A stretch of DNA of 64,000 nucleotides. It comes from Martinezella calliandrae. GTDB taxonomy: Bacteria; Pseudomonadota; Alphaproteobacteria; Rhizobiales; Rhizobiaceae. Position 1 is the first letter of the stretch. Every line of letters begins with the position of its first letter. A model generated the notes under the pieces. It was given only the letters and a program-made list of their open reading frames with translations. It was not told the origin of the DNA and ran no database searches. Location: positions 1-64,000 of the forward strand of contig NZ_JARFYN010000029.1 in NCBI RefSeq assembly GCF_030272695.1. Reading direction: 5' to 3'. Positions 53,246 through 62,143 of this stretch are shown here, in pieces. The position numbers and the translations under genes are program-made.

Positions 53246-53612
53246 CTGCTTGCCGCGTTTTCGGACGATGCGATCGTCCATCGTCCCCTTGGCCGAAGTG
53301 CCGGGCAAGGAGGAGTTGGCGGCATTCCCGAAGGCCTGCGAGCCCATCGCCCATGGCGTTCGGCACAACTGCAACCATGTGATCGACGCCGGACCGGGCG
53401 GCGGCATTGTCGTGACCTACTGCATCCTGCTTATCCGCATCGCTCCATCGAGCGAGGCGAGCAAACTCAAGTCCGCGTCTATGGAGATCATGGAACATGA
53501 CGAGCATCTGCCCAAGCTGATCTCCTACGCCATGGTGACGGATCGGCTCACCAGGACGGACGCCGGCGACTGGCGTGTGCGCCACAAGCGGGTCGAGAAT
53601 GGTCTCCGAGGA
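53240..53612 (+). pseudogene. NTF2/SnoaL-like protein fragment, frameshifted
   Basis: EELLAAFSDDAIVHRPLG, one lost base, then EELAAFPKACEPIAHGVRHN and SASMEIMEHDEHLPKLISYA, then TDRLTRTDAGDWRVRHKRV give most of a SnoaL-like ligand-binding or isomerase-type fold. The N-terminal start is missing. It is fused to the preceding fragment. Confidence 0.6.
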
Positions 53613-53846
53613 CACAGGCGTTTCATTTATAGAGAGGCAATGAAAATATCGTCACTCTTCCATCGCCAATTCCCGAAGGAGGCCCGCAACGAGAAGTCCT
53701 AGGAGCTATCACGATACTACCCCTCACTCCCTGAATATCATCGCCTTTCGCCTTCAGGGTTGGGGATTTTGGGCCACTGCTCTACCATTCGCGAACTTCG
53801 CAGATGGCCCCCTCGACCCTCCTTCTCATGTGGAATAGCTAAAAAG

Positions 53847-54272
53847 CTATACCGGGAGATCCCAAGGATTCAATAGCGCCACTCCCATGCCCTCGAAATC
53901 CTTAATATTGTGCGTGACCAACGTCAGACGACGGGTGAACGCTGTCGCCGCAATATAGGCGTCATTGGTCGGTTTGGGATTGGGCACATGCCATCGGGCC
54001 GCCTGAATTGCCGTCGCCTCGTCCAGCGGCAGAATTCGGCCGGAAAACGTGGTGAGAACGGCATTTTCCAGCCAGTTGCGAAGCATTTTCCCGGCGGCTG
54101 CATCATTGTGCTCCACCAGCCGAACGCCAATCTCCAGTTCATGCAGGACGACAGACGAAATGAAGGTTTGGGCCGGGTCGACGGTTTCGTTCCAGACGAC
54201 TACATTGGGATGTGCTTTGCCGCTCGCAACTTTGCGCAGCTCGGATACGACGTTGGTATCGAGCAACAACAT
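53847..54272 (-). CDS. PIN-domain toxin (FitB type)
   Basis: A 141-residue PIN-domain toxin of the FitB/VapC group. Acidic residues are at LLLDTNVVSEL, LHELEIGV, PTNDAYIAATA and NIKDFEGMG. The start ATG at 54272 overlaps the last base of the upstream antitoxin stop. It is similar in size and layout to the toxin at 12066-12488, but the sequence is different. Confidence 0.9.
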   Translation of the reverse strand: MLLLDTNVVSELRKVASGKAHPNVVVWNETVDPAQTFISSVVLHELEIGVRLVEHNDAAAGKMLRNWLENAVLTTFSGRILPLDEATAIQAARWHVPNPKPTNDAYIAATAFTRRLTLVTHNIKDFEGMGVALLNPWDLPV

Positions 54273-54526
54273 CAGGACAGGTCGACTGGCTGGGCATGTT
54301 CCGTGCGCAGTGGAAGCGGCAAGTCGATCTCTTCCGACCCCGGCGCGGCGAGCATGTCACCAAGCGTCAGCATCTTTCCGGTAAGCCGCTTGTACTCGTC
54401 GAACGACAAGAGGACATGCGCAGGTCGCCCCCTGTCGGTGATGATCACCGGCCCATCCTTAGCGGCGCGCTTTGCGCGGCCAAGGTCCTGGTTGAGTTCC
54501 CGACCTGAAAGTGTGGTGATAGTCAT
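54272..54526 (-). CDS. Phd/YefM-type antitoxin
   Basis: An 84-residue antitoxin: TTLSGRELNQDLGRAKRAAK, then VIITDRGRPAHVLLSFDEYK. The start at 54526 is chosen because the Phd domain begins there; the longer frame reads through the operator. It is paired with the FitB-type toxin by a one-base junction. A perfect 16-bp palindrome lies 18 bp upstream. Confidence 0.88.
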   Translation of the reverse strand: MTITTLSGRELNQDLGRAKRAAKDGPVIITDRGRPAHVLLSFDEYKRLTGKMLTLGDMLAAPGSEEIDLPLPLRTEHAQPVDLS

Positions 54527-54544
54527 GAAAAGCGCCCAGCCGTC

Positions 54545-54560
54545 GTGGTTACGTAACCAC
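54545..54560. promoter_or_regulatory. Perfect 16-bp operator palindrome for the FitAB-type module
   Basis: GTGGTTACGTAACCAC is fully self-complementary and lies just upstream of the antitoxin start. It is probably bound by the antitoxin or the TA complex for autorepression. Confidence 0.75.
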
Positions 54561-54844
54561 ATTTTATACCTGTGAAATGGAATTGCAAGATGCGTCGTCG
54601 CTACGTGACACCCATCAACGGCACCGCAAGCGGGGCGCAATATCCTATTCGATACATGCACATGTGCGGCGGCTGCGGGCGCCCTCCAGAGAGGCCGGGC
54701 TTGAGATCGACGCTCACGATCGGGGGGTGGTCGGCATCATTCTGCGATTCGCGTGGTCGGCGATAGCGCGCATCCAATGGGCCGAATGGAGCGCTGTTCC
54801 GGCCCTCTTTGCGTGGTGTTCACCCGCCAACGGTCGAGGGAGCT

Positions 54845-56044
54845 TCAGTCGAAAAAGCCCGCATCCTCTTCCCTGAGATATTTCCTCGCCCCCTCAGCGT
54901 CGATATCGAGGCCCAGCCCCGGCGCTTCCAGTAGGTCCACCATGCTGTCCTTCACGATCTGCGGTGGCAAGCCGATTACCAGATCCGCCCACCAGGGGTC
55001 GGAGGCGCTCGGATATTCGAACGCGATGTAATTTGCCGGCAACGTGGCGCAAACGTTGATCAAGGCGCCAAGGCCCAGCAGGCCGTTAGCGGTGCCGTGC
55101 GGTGCCATCAGGATCGAGTGCATGTAGGCGTGCTCAGCGACCCATTTGAGCTCGGCAATGCCGCCAACATCGGCTGGATCGGGGCCGATGATGCGGACCG
55201 CCTGCGTTTCAATCAGTTCCTTGAAATTGTGCCGCAGATAGATCTGCTCACCAGTGTGGATTGGTGTCGAGGTGGAAGTTGTCAGTTCCCGATAGGCCTG
55301 CGGATTGACCCACGGCACGTAGTCGCCAGTCAGCATGTCCTCGAGCCACATCAAATTGTACTTCTCGACCGCGCGAGCAAACTTGATCGCATCGGGAAGC
55401 ATCCAGCCCGGGCCGCAGTCGAGCGCCAGGCTGACTTTGTCGCCCAGCACTTCCTTCATCGCGATCACGCAGTCGAGCATGTGATTGAAACCGCGCTCGC
55501 TGATCACGCCCTGATCCATGGCTCCGTGATAGCCGGCTTTCTTCTGCGTCAGGCCGTAGTGGAAGTCCTCAATGGTGTCCTTCATGTTGGAGTGGAACGA
55601 GATTCCTTGCTTGACCATGAAGAAGTTCTGCGGCTGCTCCATCATCCATTTGACGTCGGCTGCGTAGTCCTCCGGCCGGTCGCCCGTGCGTTTCTGGCGA
55701 ATCGAGCCGTTGTAGACGCGCACCTTGTCCCGCACCTTGCCGCCGAGCAGTTTATAGACGGGCACGCCTGCGGCCTTGCCAGCAATATCCCACAGCGCAT
55801 GCTCAATAGCGCTCACCGCCGCGCCGTAGGGCTTGAAAGAGCCGCGTTGGCGGATCTTCAGCATTACTCTTTCGACGTCAGTCGGGTCCTCGCCGATCAG
55901 CGCCTCGCGGAAATGCAGTACCCAGGGCTTCAGGTAGGACTTGGTGAATTCGACTTCGCCCAAGCCATAGAGGCCCTCGTCCGTAACGACGCGCACGATC
56001 GGGTGTTTGCCGATAACGGCGCAGCGCAGATCGGTGATCTTCAT
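54845..56044 (-). CDS. Enolase-superfamily dehydratase (mandelate racemase group), first paralogue
   Basis: A 399-residue protein with the two enolase-superfamily domains: a capping domain (residues 1-115) and a barrel. Likely metal ligands are Asp in LALDCGPGW, Glu in MWLEDM and Glu in IHTGEQ. A catalytic His is in MAPHGTAN. Members usually dehydrate acid sugars. The start at 56044 (MKITDLRC) is preferred over 56083. It is the last of three non-identical paralogues in a GntR-led operon. The substrate is unknown. Confidence 0.9.
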   Translation of the reverse strand: MKITDLRCAVIGKHPIVRVVTDEGLYGLGEVEFTKSYLKPWVLHFREALIGEDPTDVERVMLKIRQRGSFKPYGAAVSAIEHALWDIAGKAAGVPVYKLLGGKVRDKVRVYNGSIRQKRTGDRPEDYAADVKWMMEQPQNFFMVKQGISFHSNMKDTIEDFHYGLTQKKAGYHGAMDQGVISERGFNHMLDCVIAMKEVLGDKVSLALDCGPGWMLPDAIKFARAVEKYNLMWLEDMLTGDYVPWVNPQAYRELTTSTSTPIHTGEQIYLRHNFKELIETQAVRIIGPDPADVGGIAELKWVAEHAYMHSILMAPHGTANGLLGLGALINVCATLPANYIAFEYPSASDPWWADLVIGLPPQIVKDSMVDLLEAPGLGLDIDAEGARKYLREEDAGFFD

Positions 56045-56061
56045 CTTTGTTCCTTTTCGCC

Positions 56062-57423
56062 TCAGCTCCAGGTGCGATCCCAAGAATACTCATCGTCCCA
56101 GTGATCCGTAGGCCGCCAAATGCCGGTGACACCCGGCTGCAGATGCTGCAAGATCACCTCGTCGACGACGTCGTCAATCCCCAGTCCCGGCTTGTCCGGA
56201 ACAGTGATGAAGCCGTTCTTCACCAGCGGCTTGGGAAGGCCCGTGACGATATCGTCCCACCAGTCAACATCGGCGGAATGGTATTCGAGTACCATGAAAT
56301 TTTCGGTCGCGGTCGCTACATGTGCCGCAGCCATTGCGGCGATTGGACTTTCTGCCATGTGGATGGCCATGGCGACACCCCGGTCCTGCGCCATGTCGCC
56401 GATCTTCTTGGTCTCAAGGATGCCCCCACTGGTAAGCAGGTCCGGGTGGATGACGGAGACGCCGCCACTGTTGATGAGAGGCTCGAAGCCCTCCTTGAGG
56501 TAAATGTCCTCGCCGGTGCAGATCGGCACCGTGGTTGAGTTCTGCAGCTGTCGGTATTGCTCGGTAAACTGCCATGGGATCACGTCCTCGAGCCAAGCTG
56601 GCACGTATTTTTCAATTCGCCTGGCAAGGCGAATGCCATTCTGCATGGAGATATGGCCGATATGGTCGATCGCAAGCGGCACATCCATGCCGATGATCTC
56701 ACGAACCTCGGCGATGTACTGCTCAAGCATGTCGAGGCCCTTGTCGGAAAAGTGCAGGCCAGTAAACGGGTGCTGGACGTTATGCAAATCGTAGGCAGCG
56801 TTGCGGACACGCCGTTCTTCAATGGTCTTCAGCGGCCCGCGAGTGGGACCCTTGCGGTATCCCTCCAGTGAGCCCGCGGGAAACACGACCGCGCCGGGCA
56901 CATCCGCGATCTGCATCAATCCCAAATCCATCTTGAGGAAGGTGAATCCGAGCTCCATGCGCTGCAAAAGGCGCTTACCGGTCTCTGTACCGCTCGGCAC
57001 CGTGGCGTCGGTATCGCAGTAGACGCGCACTTTCTCCCGAAAGCGGCCGCCGAGCATCTGGTAGATCGGGACGCCATAGGCCTTGCCGGCAAGATCCCAC
57101 AACGCGATTTCAACCGCCGATACGCCGCCGCCTTGCCGGCCGTGCCCCCCAAACTGCTTGATCCGGCGAAACAGTCGATCGATGTTGCAAGGGTTCTCGC
57201 CAAGCAACCGGCTCTTCAGCATCAGCGCGTAGGTGGCGCTAGCACCGTCGCGCACCTCACCAAGCCCGACGATGCCCTGGTTGGTGTAAATCTTAAGCAG
57301 CACCGAGGTGAACGGCGCGCCGACAATTTCGGCCACCCGCATGTCGGTGATGCGAAGGTCGGACGGCTTGGAATGCGTGTTCACCCGATTGAGCGCTTCA
57401 TCGGTTCCATCTGCCTCTAGCAT
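56062..57423 (-). CDS. Enolase-superfamily dehydratase, second paralogue with insertion
   Basis: A 453-residue enolase-superfamily protein, longer than the usual 380-400. The extra length comes from a 22-residue N-terminal extension and an insertion of about 60 residues after the second barrel strand (region GYRKGPTRGPLKTIEER to LHNVQHPFTGLHF). Barrel residues are visible: LKMD (Lys region), AIDHIGH (Asp), AWLEDV (Glu), CTGED (Glu) and IHMAES (His). The start at 57423 follows AGGACAAA. It lies between the other two paralogues, 17 bp upstream of the first. Confidence 0.9.
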   Translation of the reverse strand: MLEADGTDEALNRVNTHSKPSDLRITDMRVAEIVGAPFTSVLLKIYTNQGIVGLGEVRDGASATYALMLKSRLLGENPCNIDRLFRRIKQFGGHGRQGGGVSAVEIALWDLAGKAYGVPIYQMLGGRFREKVRVYCDTDATVPSGTETGKRLLQRMELGFTFLKMDLGLMQIADVPGAVVFPAGSLEGYRKGPTRGPLKTIEERRVRNAAYDLHNVQHPFTGLHFSDKGLDMLEQYIAEVREIIGMDVPLAIDHIGHISMQNGIRLARRIEKYVPAWLEDVIPWQFTEQYRQLQNSTTVPICTGEDIYLKEGFEPLINSGGVSVIHPDLLTSGGILETKKIGDMAQDRGVAMAIHMAESPIAAMAAAHVATATENFMVLEYHSADVDWWDDIVTGLPKPLVKNGFITVPDKPGLGIDDVVDEVILQHLQPGVTGIWRPTDHWDDEYSWDRTWS

Positions 57424-57491
57424 AATTTGTCCTCGTTTTGGTCGGCGGGGTTCGTCGCAGCGCACGCTGTGGTGGCAAAGAGCGTTGCTAG

Positions 57492-58658
57492 CTAGTCCAG
57501 CTCTATCTCGTGGTTTTGAAGGTAGTCGCGGTTCATTTCAACGCCGAGACCAGGCTTGGGTGTGAGCTTGAGGCTGCCGTTCGAAACATTAAGAGGGCTG
57601 TCGATGAGGTGATCGTATTTGCCCAGGTTCCACTCCGACGTTTCAAGTTTGTAGAAATTAGGGACGGTCATCATCACCTGCGCTCCCGCAACAACGTTGA
57701 TCGGCCCTGCGGCGTCATGCGGTGAGACCGGGATGTAATAGGCTTCGCATAGGGCAGAAATCTTCTTGAGTTCGGTAATGCCGCCGGTCCAGGTGACGTC
57801 CGGCATGATGTAGTCCGCGAGCTTGTTTTCGAGCACCGGCACGAAATCCCACTTCGTGTGGCCGCGTTCGCCCCACGAGATAGCGGCGCTGACCTTCTCA
57901 CGGACCTGTTTGAGAGCGTTGAGGCTCTCAGGAGGACAGGGCTCCTCGAACCAGTCAATCTGACCAGCTTCCTCGAGGCTCCGACAAAGGCGAATGGCGG
58001 TGGGAACGTCGAATCGGCCATGCGCATCGATGAGGATGTCGACATCAGAACCCGCCGTTTCGCGGATCAGAGCCGTGAGTTCGGCGGCTTCGCGCTCATC
58101 CTTTCGGGTCATGCTGCCATCGAGGTAGCCGTCCCGCTGTTCGCGAGGCAGTCCATCGGCGGTGTGGCCCTGGTGGGGGAAAGGATCGAACTTGAGCGCA
58201 GTGTGGCCGGACTCGACGATATCTCGAATTTCGCGGACTACAGCCTCTTTGCTGGTAAACTTTGCCTGGTTGGGATGCGTGTAAAGCGCGATTTCATCGC
58301 GTACCGGTCCGCCCAACAGCTCGTAAATCGGCTTACCAAGAACTTTGCCTCGGATGTCCCAAAGGGCAATGTCGATGGCGCTGACGCATTCGACTGCGGC
58401 GCCGCGACTGCCCATGTAGGTGAAGCTGCGGAATATCTTGTGCCACAGATATTCGATACGTGCCGGGTCTTCGCCTGTCAAAGCGGCACCGACCTGCCGC
58501 AGGATCGTGCACAGGGCGCGATTGGCGAGCCTTGTCGTAGTGGTGATTTCTCCCCAGCCGCTCACCCCCTCATCGGTCGTCACTTCGACGAACAGATACT
58601 CTCCCCAATAAGAAGCATCGGATCTGATTAGCCACGGCCGAACGCTGGTGATTTTCAT
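57492..58658 (-). CDS. Enolase-superfamily dehydratase, third paralogue
   Basis: A 388-residue enolase-superfamily protein. Barrel motifs: ALKFDPFPHQG (Lys-x-Asp at strand 2), ILIDAHGRFD (Asp), WFEEPCPPE (Glu), SWGERGHTK (Glu) and SPHDAAGP (His). This pattern suits acid-sugar dehydratases of the galactonate or gluconate type. It is first of the three dehydratase genes after the GntR gene (54 bp gap). Sequence differs strongly from the other two, so the three should act on different substrates or steps. Confidence 0.9.
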   Translation of the reverse strand: MKITSVRPWLIRSDASYWGEYLFVEVTTDEGVSGWGEITTTTRLANRALCTILRQVGAALTGEDPARIEYLWHKIFRSFTYMGSRGAAVECVSAIDIALWDIRGKVLGKPIYELLGGPVRDEIALYTHPNQAKFTSKEAVVREIRDIVESGHTALKFDPFPHQGHTADGLPREQRDGYLDGSMTRKDEREAAELTALIRETAGSDVDILIDAHGRFDVPTAIRLCRSLEEAGQIDWFEEPCPPESLNALKQVREKVSAAISWGERGHTKWDFVPVLENKLADYIMPDVTWTGGITELKKISALCEAYYIPVSPHDAAGPINVVAGAQVMMTVPNFYKLETSEWNLGKYDHLIDSPLNVSNGSLKLTPKPGLGVEMNRDYLQNHEIELD

Positions 58659-58712
58659 CTCAACTGCCTTTATCTGAAGTGGTCGCGATAACGATATTCC
58701 AGGCTATGTATT

Positions 58713-59435
58713 TTATCCTGCCCGAGCGGCGTTACGCGCACGCATGTGTTCGAGGATATGCCGGCCGGAGCCCTCGACATGGCGCGCAATGAGTTCGGCT
58801 GCCTCGTTCGCATTTCCCGCTTTCACGTGCGCGATGAGCTCGCGATGCTCACTAAGGATCGCGGCACGCCGGGCGAGCGTGAAATTGAAACGTCGACTGA
58901 CGGCTCGAAGCACTTCGCGGTGCTTCCACCAAAGCTCGGCGGCATGGCGGTTGTAGTGCTTTTGGTACATCACGGTGTGAAAGGCGGTGTCCAGCTCGCT
59001 GTGCTTGAACGTGTCGGCGAAGTTGTTTTCTTCAATCAGCCCTTGGATGCGTTCAAGCTCAGCAATGTCCTCGACGGTGGCCATATTCACGAACCATCGC
59101 GTCAGTGCCGGCTCGATCAGGACCCCTATCTCGTAGATGTCCCGAACAAAATCCTGATCTATGGGCCGCACGCGCGCTCCGCGGTTGGGAACAAAGGTAA
59201 CAAAGCCCTCCCCGCGCAACAGTTGTAGAGCCTCGCGCACGGGGTTGGTCGAGGTGCCATGGCGCCGGGCGAGATCGGTGACCACAAGCCGCTCATTGGC
59301 AGCGAGCCGCCCTTCGATGATGTCTTCCCTGATCAGCTGATAGATCGAGGCGCCCTCGCTGGAGGCCCCGATTGCGTCGATCCCTTCGGGCGGCTGCGCT
59401 CTAAAATCGCTTGTTTCGGCCAAGACTGTCCCCAA
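58713..59435 (-). CDS. GntR-family (FadR subfamily) regulator
   Basis: A 240-residue regulator. The winged helix-turn-helix reads NERLVVTDLARRHGTSTNPV, then REALQLLRGEGFV. An all-helical FCD effector domain follows, with the expected His/Asp/Glu metal-binding pattern (ELDTAFHTVMYQKHYNR). It is divergent from the ABC importer and leads the dehydratase operon, so it probably controls both with a sugar-acid inducer. The start is uncertain: TTG at 59435 or TTG at 59423. Confidence 0.88.
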   Translation of the reverse strand: MGTVLAETSDFRAQPPEGIDAIGASSEGASIYQLIREDIIEGRLAANERLVVTDLARRHGTSTNPVREALQLLRGEGFVTFVPNRGARVRPIDQDFVRDIYEIGVLIEPALTRWFVNMATVEDIAELERIQGLIEENNFADTFKHSELDTAFHTVMYQKHYNRHAAELWWKHREVLRAVSRRFNFTLARRAAILSEHRELIAHVKAGNANEAAELIARHVEGSGRHILEHMRARNAARAG

Positions 59436-59495
59436 TCAATACACACATTTCTCGAATATCACGTCAATCTTCCGCAAACAATGTACGATTTCTTT

Positions 59496-59510
59496 GATTG
59501 ACAGACAATC
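59496..59510. promoter_or_regulatory. Possible GntR operator in the divergent promoter region
   Basis: GATTG, five bases and CAATC form an inverted repeat between the GntR gene and the importer operon. A CAATCTTC direct repeat also occurs at about 59465 and 59506. The evidence is short-sequence symmetry only. Confidence 0.35.
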
Positions 59511-59631
59511 TTCAATCTGAAAACGTATGATCAGGTCGAAGGGATACATTAGATGGAAAGCCCCGCGGCCAGGGAGCAAAGACCGCTCGCCTCGACGTAG
59601 AGCGGCATGGGAGAAACCTGGGAGGATACTT

Positions 59632-61110
59632 ATGACGAGTATTTCACTCGGCAGTGCGGTCATGCGCGGTACTGTATCCACTGCTTTGATGGCATCGTTG
59701 ATGTCCGTGTCTGCACTGGGTGCGCCGGTCGACTTGAGCAAGTGGTCGCCGCAATATGTGCGCTCCATTGCCGGCACGCAGGATTTTGACACGGCGGCCG
59801 ATTGCGCCAAGGTCACCCCGCTCGACTACAAGGGGCGACTGACATTCTGGTATCAGGGTGTGTTCGAGGGCGACCCCGACCTTCTGCGCCAGTACTACAA
59901 GGACTTCTTCGCGACCTTCCGCAAAACCTATCCAAACATCCAGCTCGAGGAACAAGCCCTCACCTATAACGACCTACTGGACAAGTTCCGGACTGCGCTC
60001 CTTGGCAATGCAGCACCCATGGCGATCCGCCTGCAAATCCTGGGCGGCACCGAGTTCGCCTCGAAGGGCTACTTACAGCCGCTCAAACCCGAGGACGTGG
60101 GATATTCGACCGAGGATTTCTGGCCCGGCGCCATGAAGGCTGTAACCTGGCAAGGGGTGACCTACGGCATTCCAACCAACAACGAGACGATGGCGTTCAT
60201 CTGGAACGCTGACATCTTCAAACGTGCGGGTCTCGATCCGGACAAGGCTCCGGCAACCTGGGACGACGTCGTCAAATATTCCAAGCAGATCCACGACAAG
60301 CTCGGCATCGCCGGCTACGGCCTCGTGGCTCGCAAAAATGCCGGCAATACGCCCTACCGCTTCATGCCGCAGCTATGGGCCTATGGCGGTGGCGTCTTCG
60401 ATGAAGCTACCGCCAACCCGGCCTATAAGGAAGTCGAGCTCAATAGCCCGCAGAGCAAGGCGGCATTGCAGGCCTCCTATGATATGTATGTTCGCGACAA
60501 GTCGGTTCCGGTTTCAGCGCTAACCAACCAGCAAGCCGACAACCAGCCGCTCTTCCTCGCCGGCCAGCTCGGCATGATGATCTCGCACCCATCCGACTAT
60601 GACGTCATGCTCGACTTGCAGAAAAAGGCGACGGATACCGACAAAGTCAAAGCCCAGACCGTCATCGACAACATGCGCTACGGTCTCATTCCGACTGGCC
60701 CCGATGGTAAGCGTGCCGTCGTGTTTGGTGGCTCCAATATTCACATCGTGAAGCCCGAATATGTCGAGGGCGGCAAGGTAGACGAGCCGGCGGCCAAGGC
60801 TATCATCTGCATGTGGACGAGCCCCGAATGGTCGCTGAAGATGGCCTATGCCGGCTCGAACCCCGGAAACCTTAACGGCTTCAAGACCAAATGGATGAAG
60901 GAACGCCTGGACCACATCAAGTTCCTTGATGTCACGACCTCGATGCTGCCATACGGTATCCCGTTCCCGGCACTGCCACAGTCCCCCGAGATCATGAACA
61001 TCATCGTCCCGGACATGCTGCAGAATGCCCTAACCGGAGCCATGACCGTCGACCAAGCAGCGGACGACGCAGCCAAGAAGGTCAAAGACCTGATGAACGG
61101 CGGGCTCTAG
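59632..61110 (+). CDS. ABC transporter solute-binding protein (family 1)
   Basis: A 492-residue periplasmic binding protein with a signal peptide (cleavage near SALGAP). Sugar-binding family-1 features: LTFWYQGVFEGDPDLLRQYY, then YPNIQLEEQALTYNDLLDKF, and PTNNETMAFIWNADIFKRAG. It is longer than the usual 410-430 because the mature N-terminus has about 45 extra residues. The ATG at 59632 follows GGGAGGA; the longer frame from 59527 lacks a signal peptide at its start. It feeds the permeases downstream. Confidence 0.92.
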   Translation: MTSISLGSAVMRGTVSTALMASLMSVSALGAPVDLSKWSPQYVRSIAGTQDFDTAADCAKVTPLDYKGRLTFWYQGVFEGDPDLLRQYYKDFFATFRKTYPNIQLEEQALTYNDLLDKFRTALLGNAAPMAIRLQILGGTEFASKGYLQPLKPEDVGYSTEDFWPGAMKAVTWQGVTYGIPTNNETMAFIWNADIFKRAGLDPDKAPATWDDVVKYSKQIHDKLGIAGYGLVARKNAGNTPYRFMPQLWAYGGGVFDEATANPAYKEVELNSPQSKAALQASYDMYVRDKSVPVSALTNQQADNQPLFLAGQLGMMISHPSDYDVMLDLQKKATDTDKVKAQTVIDNMRYGLIPTGPDGKRAVVFGGSNIHIVKPEYVEGGKVDEPAAKAIICMWTSPEWSLKMAYAGSNPGNLNGFKTKWMKERLDHIKFLDVTTSMLPYGIPFPALPQSPEIMNIIVPDMLQNALTGAMTVDQAADDAAKKVKDLMNGGL

Positions 61111-61128
61111 TCCAAGCCTGACGATCTG

Positions 61129-61155
61129 ACCGGCTGCTCCTCGATTGCAGCCGGT
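61129..61155 (+). terminator. Intercistronic hairpin after the binding-protein gene
   Basis: ACCGGCTGC (61129-61137) pairs perfectly with GCAGCCGGT (61147-61155) and is followed by TTCTT. It is 18 bp after the stop codon and 28 bp before the permease gene, so it is more likely an attenuator or mRNA stabiliser than a full terminator. Confidence 0.65.
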
Positions 61156-61183
61156 TTCTTCCGAAGAATAAGGGCAGGGTATA

Positions 61184-62143
61184 GTGACGATCTTGACTGG
61201 CAAGGCCGAGGCTCGCCGAAGACTGCAACCCGATAGGTCCGGAGTGCTGCGAAAGATATGGCAGCATCGCGCTGACTACGCCTACGTGCTTCCTGCGATC
61301 GCCGTGATGCTCATCGTCATAGCCTATCCTATCTACTACACGATCGAGCTGTCCTTCTTCAACACACCACCCGGCTTGCAGCTCCGGGACAAGATTTTCG
61401 TCGGCTTCGACAACTACATCGCCATCCTCACAAGCCCGGTATTCTGGACGGTCACCTCGAACACTCTTATCTGGACGCTGGGTTCCACTTTCATGTCATT
61501 TGTCCTGGGGTTTGCCTGCGCCCTGGCGCTCCATCGTGACTTTTTCGGCCGTGGCATCCTGCGCGCCGTCCTGATCATTCCCTGGGTCATCAGCGCAGTC
61601 GCCGCGTCCTATATCTGGAAGTGGATCTATCATTCGGACTTCGGAATCATTGGCGCGGTGCTGGTCGGCCTCGGATTTACCGAGCGGCCGCCGAATTTCA
61701 TCGACAGCGTCAGCACAGTGCTGCCCTCGCTGATTGTCGTCAATATCTGGCGAGAGTTTCCGTTTGCCATGATCATGATGACGGCTGGCCTGCAGACGGT
61801 TCCCGACCAGTTGCTACGTGCCGCAAAAGTCGATGGAGCCAATGCATGGCAGCGGTTCTGGCACGTCACCTTTCCGCACCTAAGAAACGTCTCGACGGTG
61901 ACGATCCTTCTGCTGGCAGTGGCCAACTTCAATTCTTTCATCATCCCCTGGATCATGACCGGCGGCGGACCGTCGAATGCATCGCACATCTGGATCACCC
62001 ATATTTATGAGCTCGCCTTCGGCCGCCAGCGCTGGGGGGTGGCAGCGGCCTATTCGGTGCTACTGTTTCTGATCCTGATGTCGCTCGGCTACTTCTACGT
62101 CCGAGCGCTGAGCGGCAACGAGCAGAAGGACGGGAGCGAATGA
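61184..62143 (+). CDS. Sugar-type ABC transporter permease (MalF type)
   Basis: A 319-residue inner-membrane permease with six predicted membrane segments. The EAA loop reads RAAKVDGANAWQRFWHVTFP. It starts with GTG at 61184, with GGCAGGG upstream. Its TGA overlaps the next permease's ATG by 4 bases. Confidence 0.92.
   Translation: MTILTGKAEARRRLQPDRSGVLRKIWQHRADYAYVLPAIAVMLIVIAYPIYYTIELSFFNTPPGLQLRDKIFVGFDNYIAILTSPVFWTVTSNTLIWTLGSTFMSFVLGFACALALHRDFFGRGILRAVLIIPWVISAVAASYIWKWIYHSDFGIIGAVLVGLGFTERPPNFIDSVSTVLPSLIVVNIWREFPFAMIMMTAGLQTVPDQLLRAAKVDGANAWQRFWHVTFPHLRNVSTVTILLLAVANFNSFIIPWIMTGGGPSNASHIWITHIYELAFGRQRWGVAAAYSVLLFLILMSLGYFYVRALSGNEQKDGSE

Noticed and set aside
55097..56104. 335-codon plus-strand frame
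   Set aside because: It is antisense to the first enolase-superfamily gene, which has all the expected motifs.
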